A stretch of 64,000 nucleotides of DNA, taken from NCBI RefSeq assembly GCF_002973525.1, contig NZ_PVEN01000003.1, forward strand, positions 310,001 through 374,000. The letters are read 5' to 3'. Positions 17,989 to 26,660 of the stretch are shown here, piece after piece. Both the position numbers and the translations under genes were made by a program. The notes beneath the pieces were generated by a model, which ran no database searches, was not told the DNA's origin, and was given only the letters and a program-made list of their open reading frames with translations. How positions within the stretch are numbered: the stretch's first letter is position 1; each line of letters opens with the position of its first letter. The DNA comes from Paraburkholderia sp. BL21I4N1. Lineage in GTDB: Bacteria; Pseudomonadota; Gammaproteobacteria; Burkholderiales; Burkholderiaceae.

Positions 17989-18941
17989 GCAGGATTCTCG
18001 TCAGCGGCGCCAACGGGTTTGTCGGCCGCGCCTTGTGCGAAGAGTTGCTGCAGCGCGGACACGCTGTCACCGGGCTGGTCCGCACGCCTGGCGGGAGCGT
18101 GCCCGGTGTCGAGGAATGGCTGCATGACAGCCGGGACTTCGCGGATCTCGACGCTGCGTGGCCGCAAGGCCTCGCGGCCGACTGCGTGGTGCATCTCGCC
18201 GCCCGCGTGCACGTAATGCACGACGCCGCCGTGGACCCGCTCGCCGCCTTCCGCGCGACCAACGTCGAAGGTGCGCTGCGCGTGGCGGCGGCGGCGCACC
18301 GGCACGGCGTGCGGCGGATGGTGTTCGTCAGCAGTATCAAGGCGCTGGCCGAAACGGATGGCGGGCGCTCGCTGCGCGAGACCGACACGCCGGCGCCGGA
18401 AGACGCCTACGGCCGCTCGAAGCTGGAAGCCGAACAGGCGTTGCTGCGCTTCGGCGAGCAAAGCGGACTGGATGTCGTCATCGTGCGCCCGCCACTGGTG
18501 TATGGGCCGAACGTGCGAGCGAACTTTCTCAGCTTGATGTCAGCGATTGCACGCGGCGTGCCGCTGCCGCTCGGCGCGATCGGCGCGCGCCGCAGCATGG
18601 TTTACGTCGGCAATCTTGCGCACGCGCTTGCGCACTGTGCGACCGATCCGCGTGCCGCGCATGGCTGCTTTCATGTGGCCGACGGCGAGGATCCAACGGT
18701 GGCAGGTCTCGCGCGCGCGCTTGGCCGGCATCTGCGCAAACCGGCGCGTTTGTTGCCGGTGCCCGCTAGCTGGCTGCGCGCCGCCGGACGTTTGACCGGC
18801 CGTACCCAGCAGGTCGACCGTCTGGTCAGCGATCTGCGCGTCGACACCGCGCGTTTGCGCGAGACGCTCGACTGGCAGCCGCCGTACTCGATTGACGAAG
18901 GCCTCGCCGAAACGGCGGCTTGGTATCGCAACACGCATTGA
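17979..18941 (+). CDS. WbpV/WbpK-like UDP-4-keto-6-deoxy-HexNAc 4-reductase
   Basis: A 320-residue extended SDR with ILVSGANGFVGRAL, the FVSSIKA element and YGRSK as Tyr-X3-Lys. Proteins of this type sit beside WbpL-type transferases and reduce the 4-keto product of WbpM to UDP-QuiNAc or UDP-FucNAc, the first sugar of many Pseudomonas and Burkholderia O-antigens. The ATG at 17979 overlaps the upstream gene by ten bases; a GTG at 17985 is an alternative start. The neighbouring WbpL- and WbpM-like genes make the assignment firm at the pathway level, though QuiNAc versus FucNAc cannot be decided. Confidence 0.85.
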   Translation: MGVSRILVSGANGFVGRALCEELLQRGHAVTGLVRTPGGSVPGVEEWLHDSRDFADLDAAWPQGLAADCVVHLAARVHVMHDAAVDPLAAFRATNVEGALRVAAAAHRHGVRRMVFVSSIKALAETDGGRSLRETDTPAPEDAYGRSKLEAEQALLRFGEQSGLDVVIVRPPLVYGPNVRANFLSLMSAIARGVPLPLGAIGARRSMVYVGNLAHALAHCATDPRAAHGCFHVADGEDPTVAGLARALGRHLRKPARLLPVPASWLRAAGRLTGRTQQVDRLVSDLRVDTARLRETLDWQPPYSIDEGLAETAAWYRNTH

Positions 18942-18950
18942 AGGCATGGG

Positions 18951-19988
18951 ATGCTGACGCAACACGGTTCTATTTTAGCTAGCCTCGTCATCGCCGTCGG
19001 CGCCGCGCTCGTCTGCGCCGCGATCCTGTGGGGATTGCTGACGACGGGCGTCGCGTGGCGGCTCGCCACCGATATTCCGAACGACCGTTCGCTGCACACC
19101 CGGCCGACGCCCCGCGTCGGCGGTTGGGGCATCGTGCCGGTGGTGCTGGTGGCGATGGCGGTGCTGGCGCCTTCGCTGTGGCTGATCGCGGCCGCGACGC
19201 TGCTGCTGGCCGCCGTGTCGCAAGTCGACGACCGCCAGGGGCTGCCGGCGCGAGTGCGCTTTGCCGCGCATCTGGTCGCGGTGGTGGCGGTGATCGCCGT
19301 CTATCCCGCGCCGGTTCCGGCCTGGCTGCTCGCCATCGTGGCCTTTCTGATGCTGTGGCTGGTCAATCTGTATAACTTCATGGATGGTGCGGACGGTCTC
19401 GCGGGCGGCATGGCGCTGTTCGGCTTCGGCGCGTATGCGATCGCCGCCGCAGCGGGCGAACACGCGCTGCCGGAACTGGCTTGGGCCAGCGCGGCAATCG
19501 CCGGCGCGGCGCTCGGTTTTCTGCTGTTCAACTTCCACCCGGCGCGGATCTTCCTCGGCGACGCCGGTTCGATTTCCGCCGGCTTCCTCGCCGGTGCCCT
19601 CGGCTACTGGGGATGGCGCGGCGGCGCATGGCCGGTATGGTTTCCGGCGCTGGTGTTCGCGCCGTTCATCGTCGATGCGTCGGTGACGCTGGTCCGCCGG
19701 CTGCTCCGCGGCGAAAAATTCTGGCAGGCGCATCGCGAGCATTTTTACCAGCGCCTTGTCCGTTCGGGCATGGGCCATGCGCGCACTGCCTGCGCGTGGT
19801 ACGCGGTGATGTTCGTCGGCGTGCTGCTGGCCTTGTCCGCGCTGCATCGCTCCGGGGCGGTGCAGTGGAGTATCGTGGTGGGCTGGGTCGTTGCACTGCT
19901 GCTGCTGGGTGCGGCGATCGACTTGCGCTGGCGTCGCTTCCAGACCACCCTAACCCGACAAGCTAAGGTTGACGCTGATGCTACGTAA
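18951..19988 (+). CDS. WbpL-like undecaprenyl-phosphate HexNAc-1-phosphate transferase
   Basis: A 345-residue polytopic member of the MraY/WecA phospho-transferase family with about ten hydrophobic segments. Diagnostic pieces are DIPNDRSLHTRPTPRVGG near residue 42, NLYNFMDGADG (the Mg-binding acidic loop) and FLGDAGSISAG; the HREHFYQRL segment matches the His-rich cytoplasmic loop. It would start O-antigen repeat synthesis by moving a 6-deoxy-HexNAc-1-phosphate onto undecaprenyl phosphate. The start lies nine bases after the reductase stop and the end overlaps the WbpM-like start by 11 bases. Confidence 0.9.
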   Translation: MLTQHGSILASLVIAVGAALVCAAILWGLLTTGVAWRLATDIPNDRSLHTRPTPRVGGWGIVPVVLVAMAVLAPSLWLIAAATLLLAAVSQVDDRQGLPARVRFAAHLVAVVAVIAVYPAPVPAWLLAIVAFLMLWLVNLYNFMDGADGLAGGMALFGFGAYAIAAAAGEHALPELAWASAAIAGAALGFLLFNFHPARIFLGDAGSISAGFLAGALGYWGWRGGAWPVWFPALVFAPFIVDASVTLVRRLLRGEKFWQAHREHFYQRLVRSGMGHARTACAWYAVMFVGVLLALSALHRSGAVQWSIVVGWVVALLLLGAAIDLRWRRFQTTLTRQAKVDADAT

Positions 19989-21891
19989 TAAAGCCGCCTG
20001 GCCTTCTGTCAGTGCATTCCTGTTCGACGTCGCGGCGGTCGCGGCGGGTTGGCTGGTCGCGTATCTGATCCGCTTCAACGCGCAGGTGCCGGAACTGTTC
20101 TGGCATAGCGCGGTGCACGCGCTGATCTGGGTGCTGCCGGTCTATGCGGCCATGTTCCGCGTGTTCGGCCTCTATCGCGGCATGTGGGTGTTCGCGAGCC
20201 TGCCGGATCTGATCCGGATCGCGAAAGCCGTGCTGGCCGGCGCGCTGGTGGTGATGATCGCCGCAGTGATGGTGCAGCCGTATCCGATCGTGCCGCGCTC
20301 GGTGCTCGTGGTCTCGCCGCTGCTGCTATTTCTGGCGATGGGCGGCGCACGCGCGCTGTATCGCACCTCGAAGGAATTCCGCCTGTACGGGCGCCTCAGT
20401 AATCTGGGCAAGCCGGTGCTGGTGCTGGGCGCCGGCGGCGCGGGCGCGAGTCTCGCGCGCGAACTGTCGCGCTCGCCCGAGTGGCGCCTGGTGGGTTTGC
20501 TCGACGACGACCCCGCCAAGCACGGCCGCGAAATCTACGGCTGCAAGGTGCTCGGCTCGATCGGCGACCTGCAGCGCTTCGCCGAATCGTTGCAGGCTCA
20601 ACACGCCATCATCGCGATTCCGTCGGCCTCCGTCGATGCACAACGCCGTGTCGCCACGCTGTGTGTGCGAGCGGGCGTGAAGTCGCTGGTGTTGCCAGCA
20701 CTGACGCCGCTCACGCAAGGCCAGGCGTTTCTGTCGCGAGTACGTCACATCGATCTCGAAGATCTGCTGGGGCGCGACGCAATCCGCATCGACACGCCGC
20801 ACGTCGATGCGTTGCTGCGCAACCGCGTCGTGATGGTGACAGGCGCCGGCGGCTCGATCGGCTCCGAGCTGTGCCGGCAGATTCTGCGTTTCGAACCCGC
20901 CCAACTGGTCGCGTTCGATCTGTCCGAGTTTGCGATGTACCGGTTGATCGAGGAATTGCACGACAAGTTTCCCGGCGTGCCGGTGATTCCGCTGATCGGC
21001 GACGCTAAGGACTCGCTGCTGGTCGACAGCATTCTCGCGCGTTACGCGCCGCACATCCTGTTCCACGCCGCCGCCTACAAGCATGTGCCACTTATGGAAG
21101 AGCTGAACGCGTGGCAGGCCGTGTGCAACAACGTGCTCGGCACCTACCGCATGGCGCGGGCCGCGATCCGTCACAACGTCAGGCACTTCGTGCTGGTGTC
21201 GACCGACAAGGCCGTCAACCCCACCAACGTGATGGGCGCGAGCAAGCGGCTCGCCGAAATGGCGTGTCAGGCATTGCAGCAAACTAGCGAGACCACGCAG
21301 TTCGAGACCGTGCGTTTCGGCAACGTGCTGGGTAGCGCGGGCAGCGTGATTCCCAAGTTCGAGGAGCAGATCGGCAAGGGCGGTCCGATCACGGTGACGC
21401 ACCCGGAAATCACGCGCTTTTTCATGACGATTCCGGAAGCGTCGCAACTGGTGTTGCAGGCGTCCAGCATGGGGCGCGGCGGCGAGATTTTCATTCTGGA
21501 CATGGGCGAGCCGGTGCGGATCACCGACCTCGCGCGCGATCTGATTCGTCTGCACGGCTATACCGAGGACCAGATCCGGATCGTGTTTACCGGCTTGCGT
21601 CCGGGCGAAAAGCTCTACGAAGAACTGCTCGCTGACGACGAAGCCACCACCCGCACGCCGCATCCGAAGCTGCGCATTGCTTGCGCGCGCGAGGTGCCGG
21701 ACCATCTGCTGGACGAGTTGCTGCCGTGGCTGATGCAACGGCGCGTGTTGTCCGATGAGGAAGTGCGCCGCGATCTGCGCCGCTGGGTGCCGGAGTATCA
21801 GACGACGATGGCGACGGGGCTGCAAAGCATGCCGACGACGCGTCCTCCCGCGGTGTCGAACGGAACGCAGCGGCCGCAAGGCGGCGCGTAA
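19978..21891 (+). CDS. WbpM/PglF-type membrane UDP-GlcNAc 4,6-dehydratase
   Basis: A 637-residue protein with four N-terminal membrane segments, a CoA-binding-like Rossmann domain (about residues 140-260, VLVLGAGGAGASLA) and a C-terminal SDR domain starting TGAGGSIGSEL. The catalytic MGASKR replaces Tyr-X3-Lys with Met-X3-Lys, the WbpM/FlaA1/PglF signature. It removes water from UDP-GlcNAc to give the 4-keto-6-deoxy sugar needed by the upstream WbpV-like reductase and, plausibly, by the LegC-type aminotransferase of the opposite operon. ATG at 19978 has AAGG nine bases upstream and is preferred to a TTG at 19969. Confidence 0.93.
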   Translation: MLRNKAAWPSVSAFLFDVAAVAAGWLVAYLIRFNAQVPELFWHSAVHALIWVLPVYAAMFRVFGLYRGMWVFASLPDLIRIAKAVLAGALVVMIAAVMVQPYPIVPRSVLVVSPLLLFLAMGGARALYRTSKEFRLYGRLSNLGKPVLVLGAGGAGASLARELSRSPEWRLVGLLDDDPAKHGREIYGCKVLGSIGDLQRFAESLQAQHAIIAIPSASVDAQRRVATLCVRAGVKSLVLPALTPLTQGQAFLSRVRHIDLEDLLGRDAIRIDTPHVDALLRNRVVMVTGAGGSIGSELCRQILRFEPAQLVAFDLSEFAMYRLIEELHDKFPGVPVIPLIGDAKDSLLVDSILARYAPHILFHAAAYKHVPLMEELNAWQAVCNNVLGTYRMARAAIRHNVRHFVLVSTDKAVNPTNVMGASKRLAEMACQALQQTSETTQFETVRFGNVLGSAGSVIPKFEEQIGKGGPITVTHPEITRFFMTIPEASQLVLQASSMGRGGEIFILDMGEPVRITDLARDLIRLHGYTEDQIRIVFTGLRPGEKLYEELLADDEATTRTPHPKLRIACAREVPDHLLDELLPWLMQRRVLSDEEVRRDLRRWVPEYQTTMATGLQSMPTTRPPAVSNGTQRPQGGA

Positions 21892-21912
21892 CGGGCCCGG
21901 TAGACGGTGAGC

Positions 21913-23211
21913 CTACCGCCCCGAGACAACGCGTTCCGCGTTGCCGGCCTTGTCGGCATAGGTGGCTAACGCCGCCAGTATCGCGACCATGGTCGCGTAA
22001 AAAGCAACCGTCATCTTGAGGTCGAACGTCTCGACCGTCAGGCCGAAAATCCAGAACGACAGCACGAACGTCAGCCCCATCAGCGCGGCGCTGCGGGCCG
22101 GCGCGTTGGGCGCATTCAAGCGCCGGTAGAACAGCACGCCCGGCGCCACGTAGATGCATAGCAGCGCGAAGCCGCCAAGCAAACCGTAGTCGGTCAGATA
22201 CGCGAAAAACTGATTGTGCGTCTCACCTTTGCCGTTTTGCGCGGCCAATGGCGTGAGCATGCCCGCGTCCTCGAACGACTGCATGCTGTCGCGGAATCCA
22301 TGCGCGCCCAGGCCGAGCAGCGGATGGCTTTCGACGATCTTCAGCGCGGTCTCATACAACTGCAGGCGAATCCCAAGCGACGTATCCCGCTGGCCTTCCT
22401 GGTAGTGAATCGCATCCGACTGCAGGATCGTGAACCGTTCCCGCGCCGAACTCGAAAAGATAAACACGCCGGCCACGATCGCGACGATCGCCAGCGGCAG
22501 GAGCACGTTCCAGCGGCGCGACTTGCCGCGGCCGCGCACATACAGAATCAGCACCGCCACCACCGGCACGGCGGCCCAGCCGCCGCGCGAGCCGGTCAGC
22601 ACCGACGCGGCCAGGCCGGCCAGCAGGCCGGCGATCTTGAGGATCCGCACCGGCAAGCTGTCCTTGCGCCACCAGTTCAGCGAAAGAATGGACAGCACGC
22701 CGAGAATCAACGCGATATCGCCGAAGTGGATCGGGTTCAGAAACCGGCTGCTGACCCGGCCAATGCCCGAGTATTGCGGCGCAATCAGCAGAATCCCCAG
22801 CGACGCCAGCGCCCCCAACGCAAACGACAGATCGCTCCACGCGAGCGTGCGCGGCAGCGCTTGTCGCAACACCAGAAAGAGCGGCATCGCGGCGAGAAAG
22901 CGCGCCGGCGAATCGAGCGTATTGGGCACTACTTTGCCGTGTGAGAACTCACTGATCAGCACGGCCACGAGCGGACAGGCCATCGCGATGCACAAGCGTG
23001 CGTCCACCTGATCCCAGCGCAACGGTGCGAGACCGGTCCAGGATTGAGGGCTCAGCAGTAACGCCAGCGAGATGACCGAGGCCGCGATCGATACGGCGCT
23101 CGCTCCGCCTTGTAGCAGCAGAGTAAGAGCGGGAAACGTGAGCAGGAGTAACGCGGGCAACAGGCTGCGGCGACTGACGCTCAAAGGTGAAGGGCTAGCG
23201 GGCGTCGACAT
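21913..23211 (-). CDS. O-antigen ligase/polymerase family membrane protein (WaaL/Wzy_C type)
   Basis: This 432-residue protein has about twelve membrane segments and the large periplasmic loop seen in WaaL. Marker pieces are LTGSRGGWAAV (conserved Arg in the loop) and ETHNQFFAYLTDYG (conserved His), both typical of the Wzy_C/WaaL family. Ligases join undecaprenyl-linked O-antigen to lipid A-core; the polymerase Wzy cannot be ruled out from sequence, and no other Wzy candidate appears here. The ATG at 23211 is chosen over a GTG at 23238; neither has a strong ribosome site. It converges on the WbpM-like gene with a 21-base gap. Confidence 0.82.
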   Translation of the reverse strand: MSTPASPSPLSVSRRSLLPALLLLTFPALTLLLQGGASAVSIAASVISLALLLSPQSWTGLAPLRWDQVDARLCIAMACPLVAVLISEFSHGKVVPNTLDSPARFLAAMPLFLVLRQALPRTLAWSDLSFALGALASLGILLIAPQYSGIGRVSSRFLNPIHFGDIALILGVLSILSLNWWRKDSLPVRILKIAGLLAGLAASVLTGSRGGWAAVPVVAVLILYVRGRGKSRRWNVLLPLAIVAIVAGVFIFSSSARERFTILQSDAIHYQEGQRDTSLGIRLQLYETALKIVESHPLLGLGAHGFRDSMQSFEDAGMLTPLAAQNGKGETHNQFFAYLTDYGLLGGFALLCIYVAPGVLFYRRLNAPNAPARSAALMGLTFVLSFWIFGLTVETFDLKMTVAFYATMVAILAALATYADKAGNAERVVSGR

Positions 23212-23235
23212 GTTTTTTTGACTTTGGACGGCCGT

Positions 23236-23279
23236 CACGACGTCGAAATGCGTCGTGTTGGGCCGTATCTATTGGCCCA
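23236..23279. other. Tandem stem-loops between the ligase gene and the small exported protein gene
   Basis: Two perfect stems are visible: CACGACG/CGTCGTG at 23236-23242 and 23251-23257 (8-base loop), and TGGGCC/GGCCCA at 23259-23264 and 23274-23279 (9-base loop). They lie 48 bases beyond the stop of the small exported protein. No long T-run follows on the minus strand, so a terminator or an mRNA structure in the ligase leader are both possible. Confidence 0.35.
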
Positions 23280-23326
23280 TTATTGTACCTTCTTCCTATA
23301 TGGATGCACCGTTCCTTAGGACTGTC

Positions 23327-23617
23327 TCAGAGCCCGCCGCAGGGATTGGGCGCCGGTTGACTGCCGGCTTTCGTTGCGGCGCTCACCGCCCCGACAGCCG
23401 CCATCGTGCCGACCACCTTCAGCGTCTTGATGAACGGATCCGTCGAGTCGTTGGTGTTCACAATCTGCCGGCCCGTATAGGCCGTGCACTCGGGCTGCAC
23501 ACTCACCGCCGCGACCGGCCGCGCGCTTCGGACGACATTGTCCACCGCGGTATTGGCCAACGCCGGCAGGCTTGCCGCGAGCAAACCGAACGCGACGAAA
23601 TGGACTTTCGACTTCAT
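23327..23617 (-). CDS. Small exported protein of unknown function
   Basis: A 96-residue protein with a clear Sec signal peptide (MKSKVHFVAFGLLAASLPALA, cleavage likely after residue 21) and a mature part of about 75 residues. The mature part has two cysteines, one in PECTAY and one in the last residues, that could form a disulfide, plus a hydrophobic stretch VVGTMAAVGAVSAAT near residues 68-82. AAGGGG lies about seven bases before the ATG, supporting real translation. I do not recognise a family. It sits alone between the ligase and the WecA-like gene, on the same strand. Confidence 0.65.
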   Translation of the reverse strand: MKSKVHFVAFGLLAASLPALANTAVDNVVRSARPVAAVSVQPECTAYTGRQIVNTNDSTDPFIKTLKVVGTMAAVGAVSAATKAGSQPAPNPCGGL

Positions 23618-23705
23618 AACGGCCCCTTTCTATTTATTGAATTCGTCCGATGATATTCGTGCCGGTCGCGCCATGCAAACAAAGTGCTGACTTTATGCTT
23701 ACCGA

Positions 23706-24806
23706 TTATCGTTTGGCTTTCCTGACCACCATCCATCGTGGCGACTTGAAGCGCACGATGCTGACGTAAAGCCAGACGTAAGTCGCCGCGAACACGACCA
23801 CGAAGCAGAACAGATGCAGCGTATGCCGCCAGAATAGCGTGGCCGGTACGACGGCGATCAGACACAGCAGCCACAGGTAAGGCGAAGTCAGCGAGTTGCG
23901 TCGCGTCAATTCGCGCGCGGTGCGCGCACCGACCGCCCAGCGCATCAAGCGTTTGTAAACCAGCATGTGCAGATGCACGCCGTCGGGAATGCCCGGCGAC
24001 ATGCCGCGAATGAATTTCTTGCGATAGATCGAGAAGCAGGTCTCGAAGATCGGATACATGAATAGCAGGACCGGATACCACGCGGAGACGTCGCGATTGC
24101 GCATCACCAGCATGATCGATAGTTCGGCGAGCATGAAGCCGATAAAGTACGCGCCGCCGTCGCCGAGAAAAATCAGCCCCGCCGGGAAATTCCAGATGAA
24201 GAAGCCGAGCACCGCGCCCATCATCATGAACGACGCCGACAGCACGACCGGATCGGACACCTGGAATGCCACGTAAGCAAGCGAGGCGAACATCATGAAC
24301 GCGACCATCGAGGCCAGCCCGTTGAAGCCGTCGATGATATTGATCGCGTTGGCGAGCGCGGCGACCGCAAGCACCGTGACCGCGCAGGAGATCACCGCGT
24401 ATGAGAGCAGGAAGTCGAGCGGCGGCACGCTGATGCGCGTAACGGCGATATCCAGCAGAAAGTAAGCGAGCGCGGCGGCCGCCATTGTGCAGACGAGGCG
24501 TGCGAGCGGCGACACGCGCTTGGTCAGGTCTTCGACCATCCCTGAGCCGAAGGCCGGCATGCCGCACGCGATCAACCCAAGAATGCCGCCCGACACGGCC
24601 GGATACGCGTGATGCAATTGCACCGCGGACGCAATCAGCCCGAGCAGAATCCCCACGCCGCCAATGCGCGGCACCGGATGCACGTGGAATTTCTGCACGC
24701 CGGCCAGATCGGTGTCGGTGGAGAATTTTTCATGCAGATGCGCATAGCGCACGATCAACAGCGTGATCAGCAGTGAAACGAGAAAGCCGAGCGCAAAACT
24801 AAGCAT
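23706..24806 (-). CDS. WecA-like undecaprenyl-phosphate glycosyl-1-phosphate transferase
   Basis: A 366-residue polytopic protein of the MraY/WecA family, distinct from the WbpL-like protein at 18951-19988. It carries FHVHPVPRIGGVG, the acidic NAINIIDGFNGLA loop and FLGDGGAYFIGF, and ends its catalytic part with GIPDGVHLHMLVYKR, the His-rich loop of WecA types. It would start a second glycan or an alternative repeat by transferring a HexNAc-1-phosphate. ATG at 24806 matches the family start; an upstream extension to 24893 is unsupported. The galE, transferase and flippase genes beyond the chemoreceptor may be its partners. Confidence 0.87.
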   Translation of the reverse strand: MLSFALGFLVSLLITLLIVRYAHLHEKFSTDTDLAGVQKFHVHPVPRIGGVGILLGLIASAVQLHHAYPAVSGGILGLIACGMPAFGSGMVEDLTKRVSPLARLVCTMAAAALAYFLLDIAVTRISVPPLDFLLSYAVISCAVTVLAVAALANAINIIDGFNGLASMVAFMMFASLAYVAFQVSDPVVLSASFMMMGAVLGFFIWNFPAGLIFLGDGGAYFIGFMLAELSIMLVMRNRDVSAWYPVLLFMYPIFETCFSIYRKKFIRGMSPGIPDGVHLHMLVYKRLMRWAVGARTARELTRRNSLTSPYLWLLCLIAVVPATLFWRHTLHLFCFVVVFAATYVWLYVSIVRFKSPRWMVVRKAKR

Positions 24807-24953
24807 GAAAGTGGGCCTGAGCGAAGACGCCGAATTATACAAACGAAACGCGACGGCTCCGGAAAAGCGCGCTGGGCGCGCAAGCGGCGTCAAATCCCAG
24901 ATAGTGATGCGAAAACGTGCCGCAAAGCCTTGCCAGTCATGGATTCCACCTAT

Positions 24954-24980
24954 TTAACGAAGCATCGGCGGGGTCGATAA
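24954..24980 (+). promoter_or_regulatory. Candidate sigma-28 (FliA) promoter for the chemoreceptor gene
   Basis: TTAA at 24954-24957 is followed after exactly 15 bases by GTCGATAA at 24973-24980. The flagellar sigma-28 consensus is TAAA-N15-GCCGATAA, so this differs at one base in each box. It lies about 120 bases before the receptor start on the right strand. The match is seen in sequence; use by FliA is inferred. Confidence 0.65.
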
Positions 24981-25099
24981 CCTGGATGCGGCGAAGTGTA
25001 AAAGAAGCACAAATGCAGCACCCATGCAGCGCGAAAAACACGGCACCTACTTAGGCCGGCCTGCTTCGCCGCCGCTCGACAAGACGCTCCGGAGATCCA

Positions 25100-26659
25100 A
25101 TGCTAAACAACATCACAATTCGTGGCGGCCTGACGCTGTTGATCAGCGTCTTCGTCGCCTTCCTGCTGACGGTGATCGCCGTCGGCTATGGCGCGCTCAA
25201 GCTCGCCAACAGCAGTCTCGACGATACCCAGCGTAGCGCCGTCGCGTTATCGCATCTGAAGGCCAGTTCCGAGAAACTGTTGCAGGTGCAACTGGCGGTG
25301 GGCTCGTATCAGACCCTGTTCAGCGTCGGCAAGCAGACCGACGATCTGCTGCCGGCCGCGCACAAGGTGCTGGTCGAATCGAACAACGACTTCCGCAACT
25401 ACATGGCCGGTCCGTTTGCCAGCGCCGAAGAGCAGCGCCTCGCGCAGAGCGTCGAGCAGGCACGCAGCGCATTGGTCGAAAAAGCGATCGAGCCGGAGTT
25501 CAAGGCGCTCAACGACTTCGACTTCAATACCTTTCGCAACATTCAGGGCGAAACGGCGAACGGTTTCTATGCCGTCTATTCGAAGGCGATCGACGCGCTC
25601 GAGCATGCGCAGATCGAGAGCCAGCATCAGCAGGCGGCCACCGCCGCGCAGCGTTTTCAACTGGCCACATTGCTGTTCGGTGCGATCGGCGCGATCGCGA
25701 TCGTGATTAGCGTGGCGGCGCGGGTCGCGTTGTCGGCGGCGCTGATCAAGCCGGTCAATGCGACGGTCAAGCATTTCGAGCGGATTGCCGCGGGCGATCT
25801 GACGGTGGCCATCAAGGTCAAATCGCGCAATGAGATGGGCCAGTTGCTCGGCGCACTGACCAACATGCGCGACGGTCTGGTGGAAACCGTGGGCAAGGTG
25901 CGCGGCAGCACCACGGCCATCACGCAGGGTGCCAACGAAATCGCGTCGGGCAACGCGGATCTGTCGGCACGTACCGAGCAGCAGGCGGCGGCGCTTCAGC
26001 AGACCGCGGCTAGCATGGAGCAGCTGTCGGCCACGGTGAAGCAGAACGCCGACAACGCCAAGCAGGCGAACCGGCTCGCGCATGGTGCGCTGGATACGGT
26101 CACGCGGGGCGGCACGGTGGTGTCGCGCGTGACCGAAACGATGGACGGGATCAGCGCGTCGTCGCGCAAGGTGGCCGAGATCATCGGCATGATCGAAGGG
26201 ATTGCGTTTCAGACCAACATTCTGGCGTTGAACGCCGCGGTGGAAGCGGCGCGGGCCGGCGAGCAGGGGCGTGGCTTCGCGGTGGTGGCGTCGGAAGTGC
26301 GCAGCCTCGCGCAGCGCTCCGGTGCGGCGGCGAAGGAGATCAAGGAGCTGATCGGCGAATCGGCGGCCAAGGTGGAGCAGGGCGCGTCGCTCGTGTCCGA
26401 CGCGCAGAAGACCATTCACGAAGCAATGAGCGCGGTGCAGCGCGTGACCGGCGTGATGAGCGAGATCGAAGCGTCGGCGCTCGAGCAGAGCGACGGCATC
26501 GAACAGGTCAACAAGGCGGTGTCGCAAATCGACGAGGTCACGCAGCACAATGCGGCGCTGGTCGAGGAAGCGGCGGCCGCGGCGAAATCGCTGGAGGAAC
26601 ACGCGGTGGCGTTGCGTGACGCGGTGTCGGTGTTCCGGCTCGAGGGGATGGTGGCCTAA
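25100..26659 (+). CDS. Methyl-accepting chemotaxis protein
   Basis: A 519-residue transmembrane receptor. Layout: first membrane helix about residues 10-33, periplasmic sensing domain about 34-190 (mostly helical, four-helix-bundle type), second helix about 192-214, HAMP about 215-268, then the long coiled-coil signalling domain. The conserved hairpin tip reads [20 protein letters not shown]. It ends VFRLEGMVA with no C-terminal CheR-binding pentapeptide. GGAG lies a few bases before the ATG. The gene is embedded between polysaccharide genes and points opposite to them; the ligand is unknown. Confidence 0.95.
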   Translation: MLNNITIRGGLTLLISVFVAFLLTVIAVGYGALKLANSSLDDTQRSAVALSHLKASSEKLLQVQLAVGSYQTLFSVGKQTDDLLPAAHKVLVESNNDFRNYMAGPFASAEEQRLAQSVEQARSALVEKAIEPEFKALNDFDFNTFRNIQGETANGFYAVYSKAIDALEHAQIESQHQQAATAAQRFQLATLLFGAIGAIAIVISVAARVALSAALIKPVNATVKHFERIAAGDLTVAIKVKSRNEMGQLLGALTNMRDGLVETVGKVRGSTTAITQGANEIASGNADLSARTEQQAAALQQTAASMEQLSATVKQNADNAKQANRLAHGALDTVTRGGTVVSRVTETMDGISASSRKVAEIIGMIEGIAFQTNILALNAAVEAARAGEQGRGFAVVASEVRSLAQRSGAAAKEIKELIGESAAKVEQGASLVSDAQKTIHEAMSAVQRVTGVMSEIEASALEQSDGIEQVNKAVSQIDEVTQHNAALVEEAAAAAKSLEEHAVALRDAVSVFRLEGMVA

Positions 26660-26660
26660 C

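Noticed and set aside
21898..21918. CGGTAG/CTACCG stem between two convergent stops
   Set aside because: Only six pairs and no T-run; too weak to list as a terminator.
21905..21920. GGCGGTAG on the minus strand, the ops/JUMPstart core
   Set aside because: It lies at the 3' end of the ligase gene, not in a leader, and reads into no operon start; chance match.
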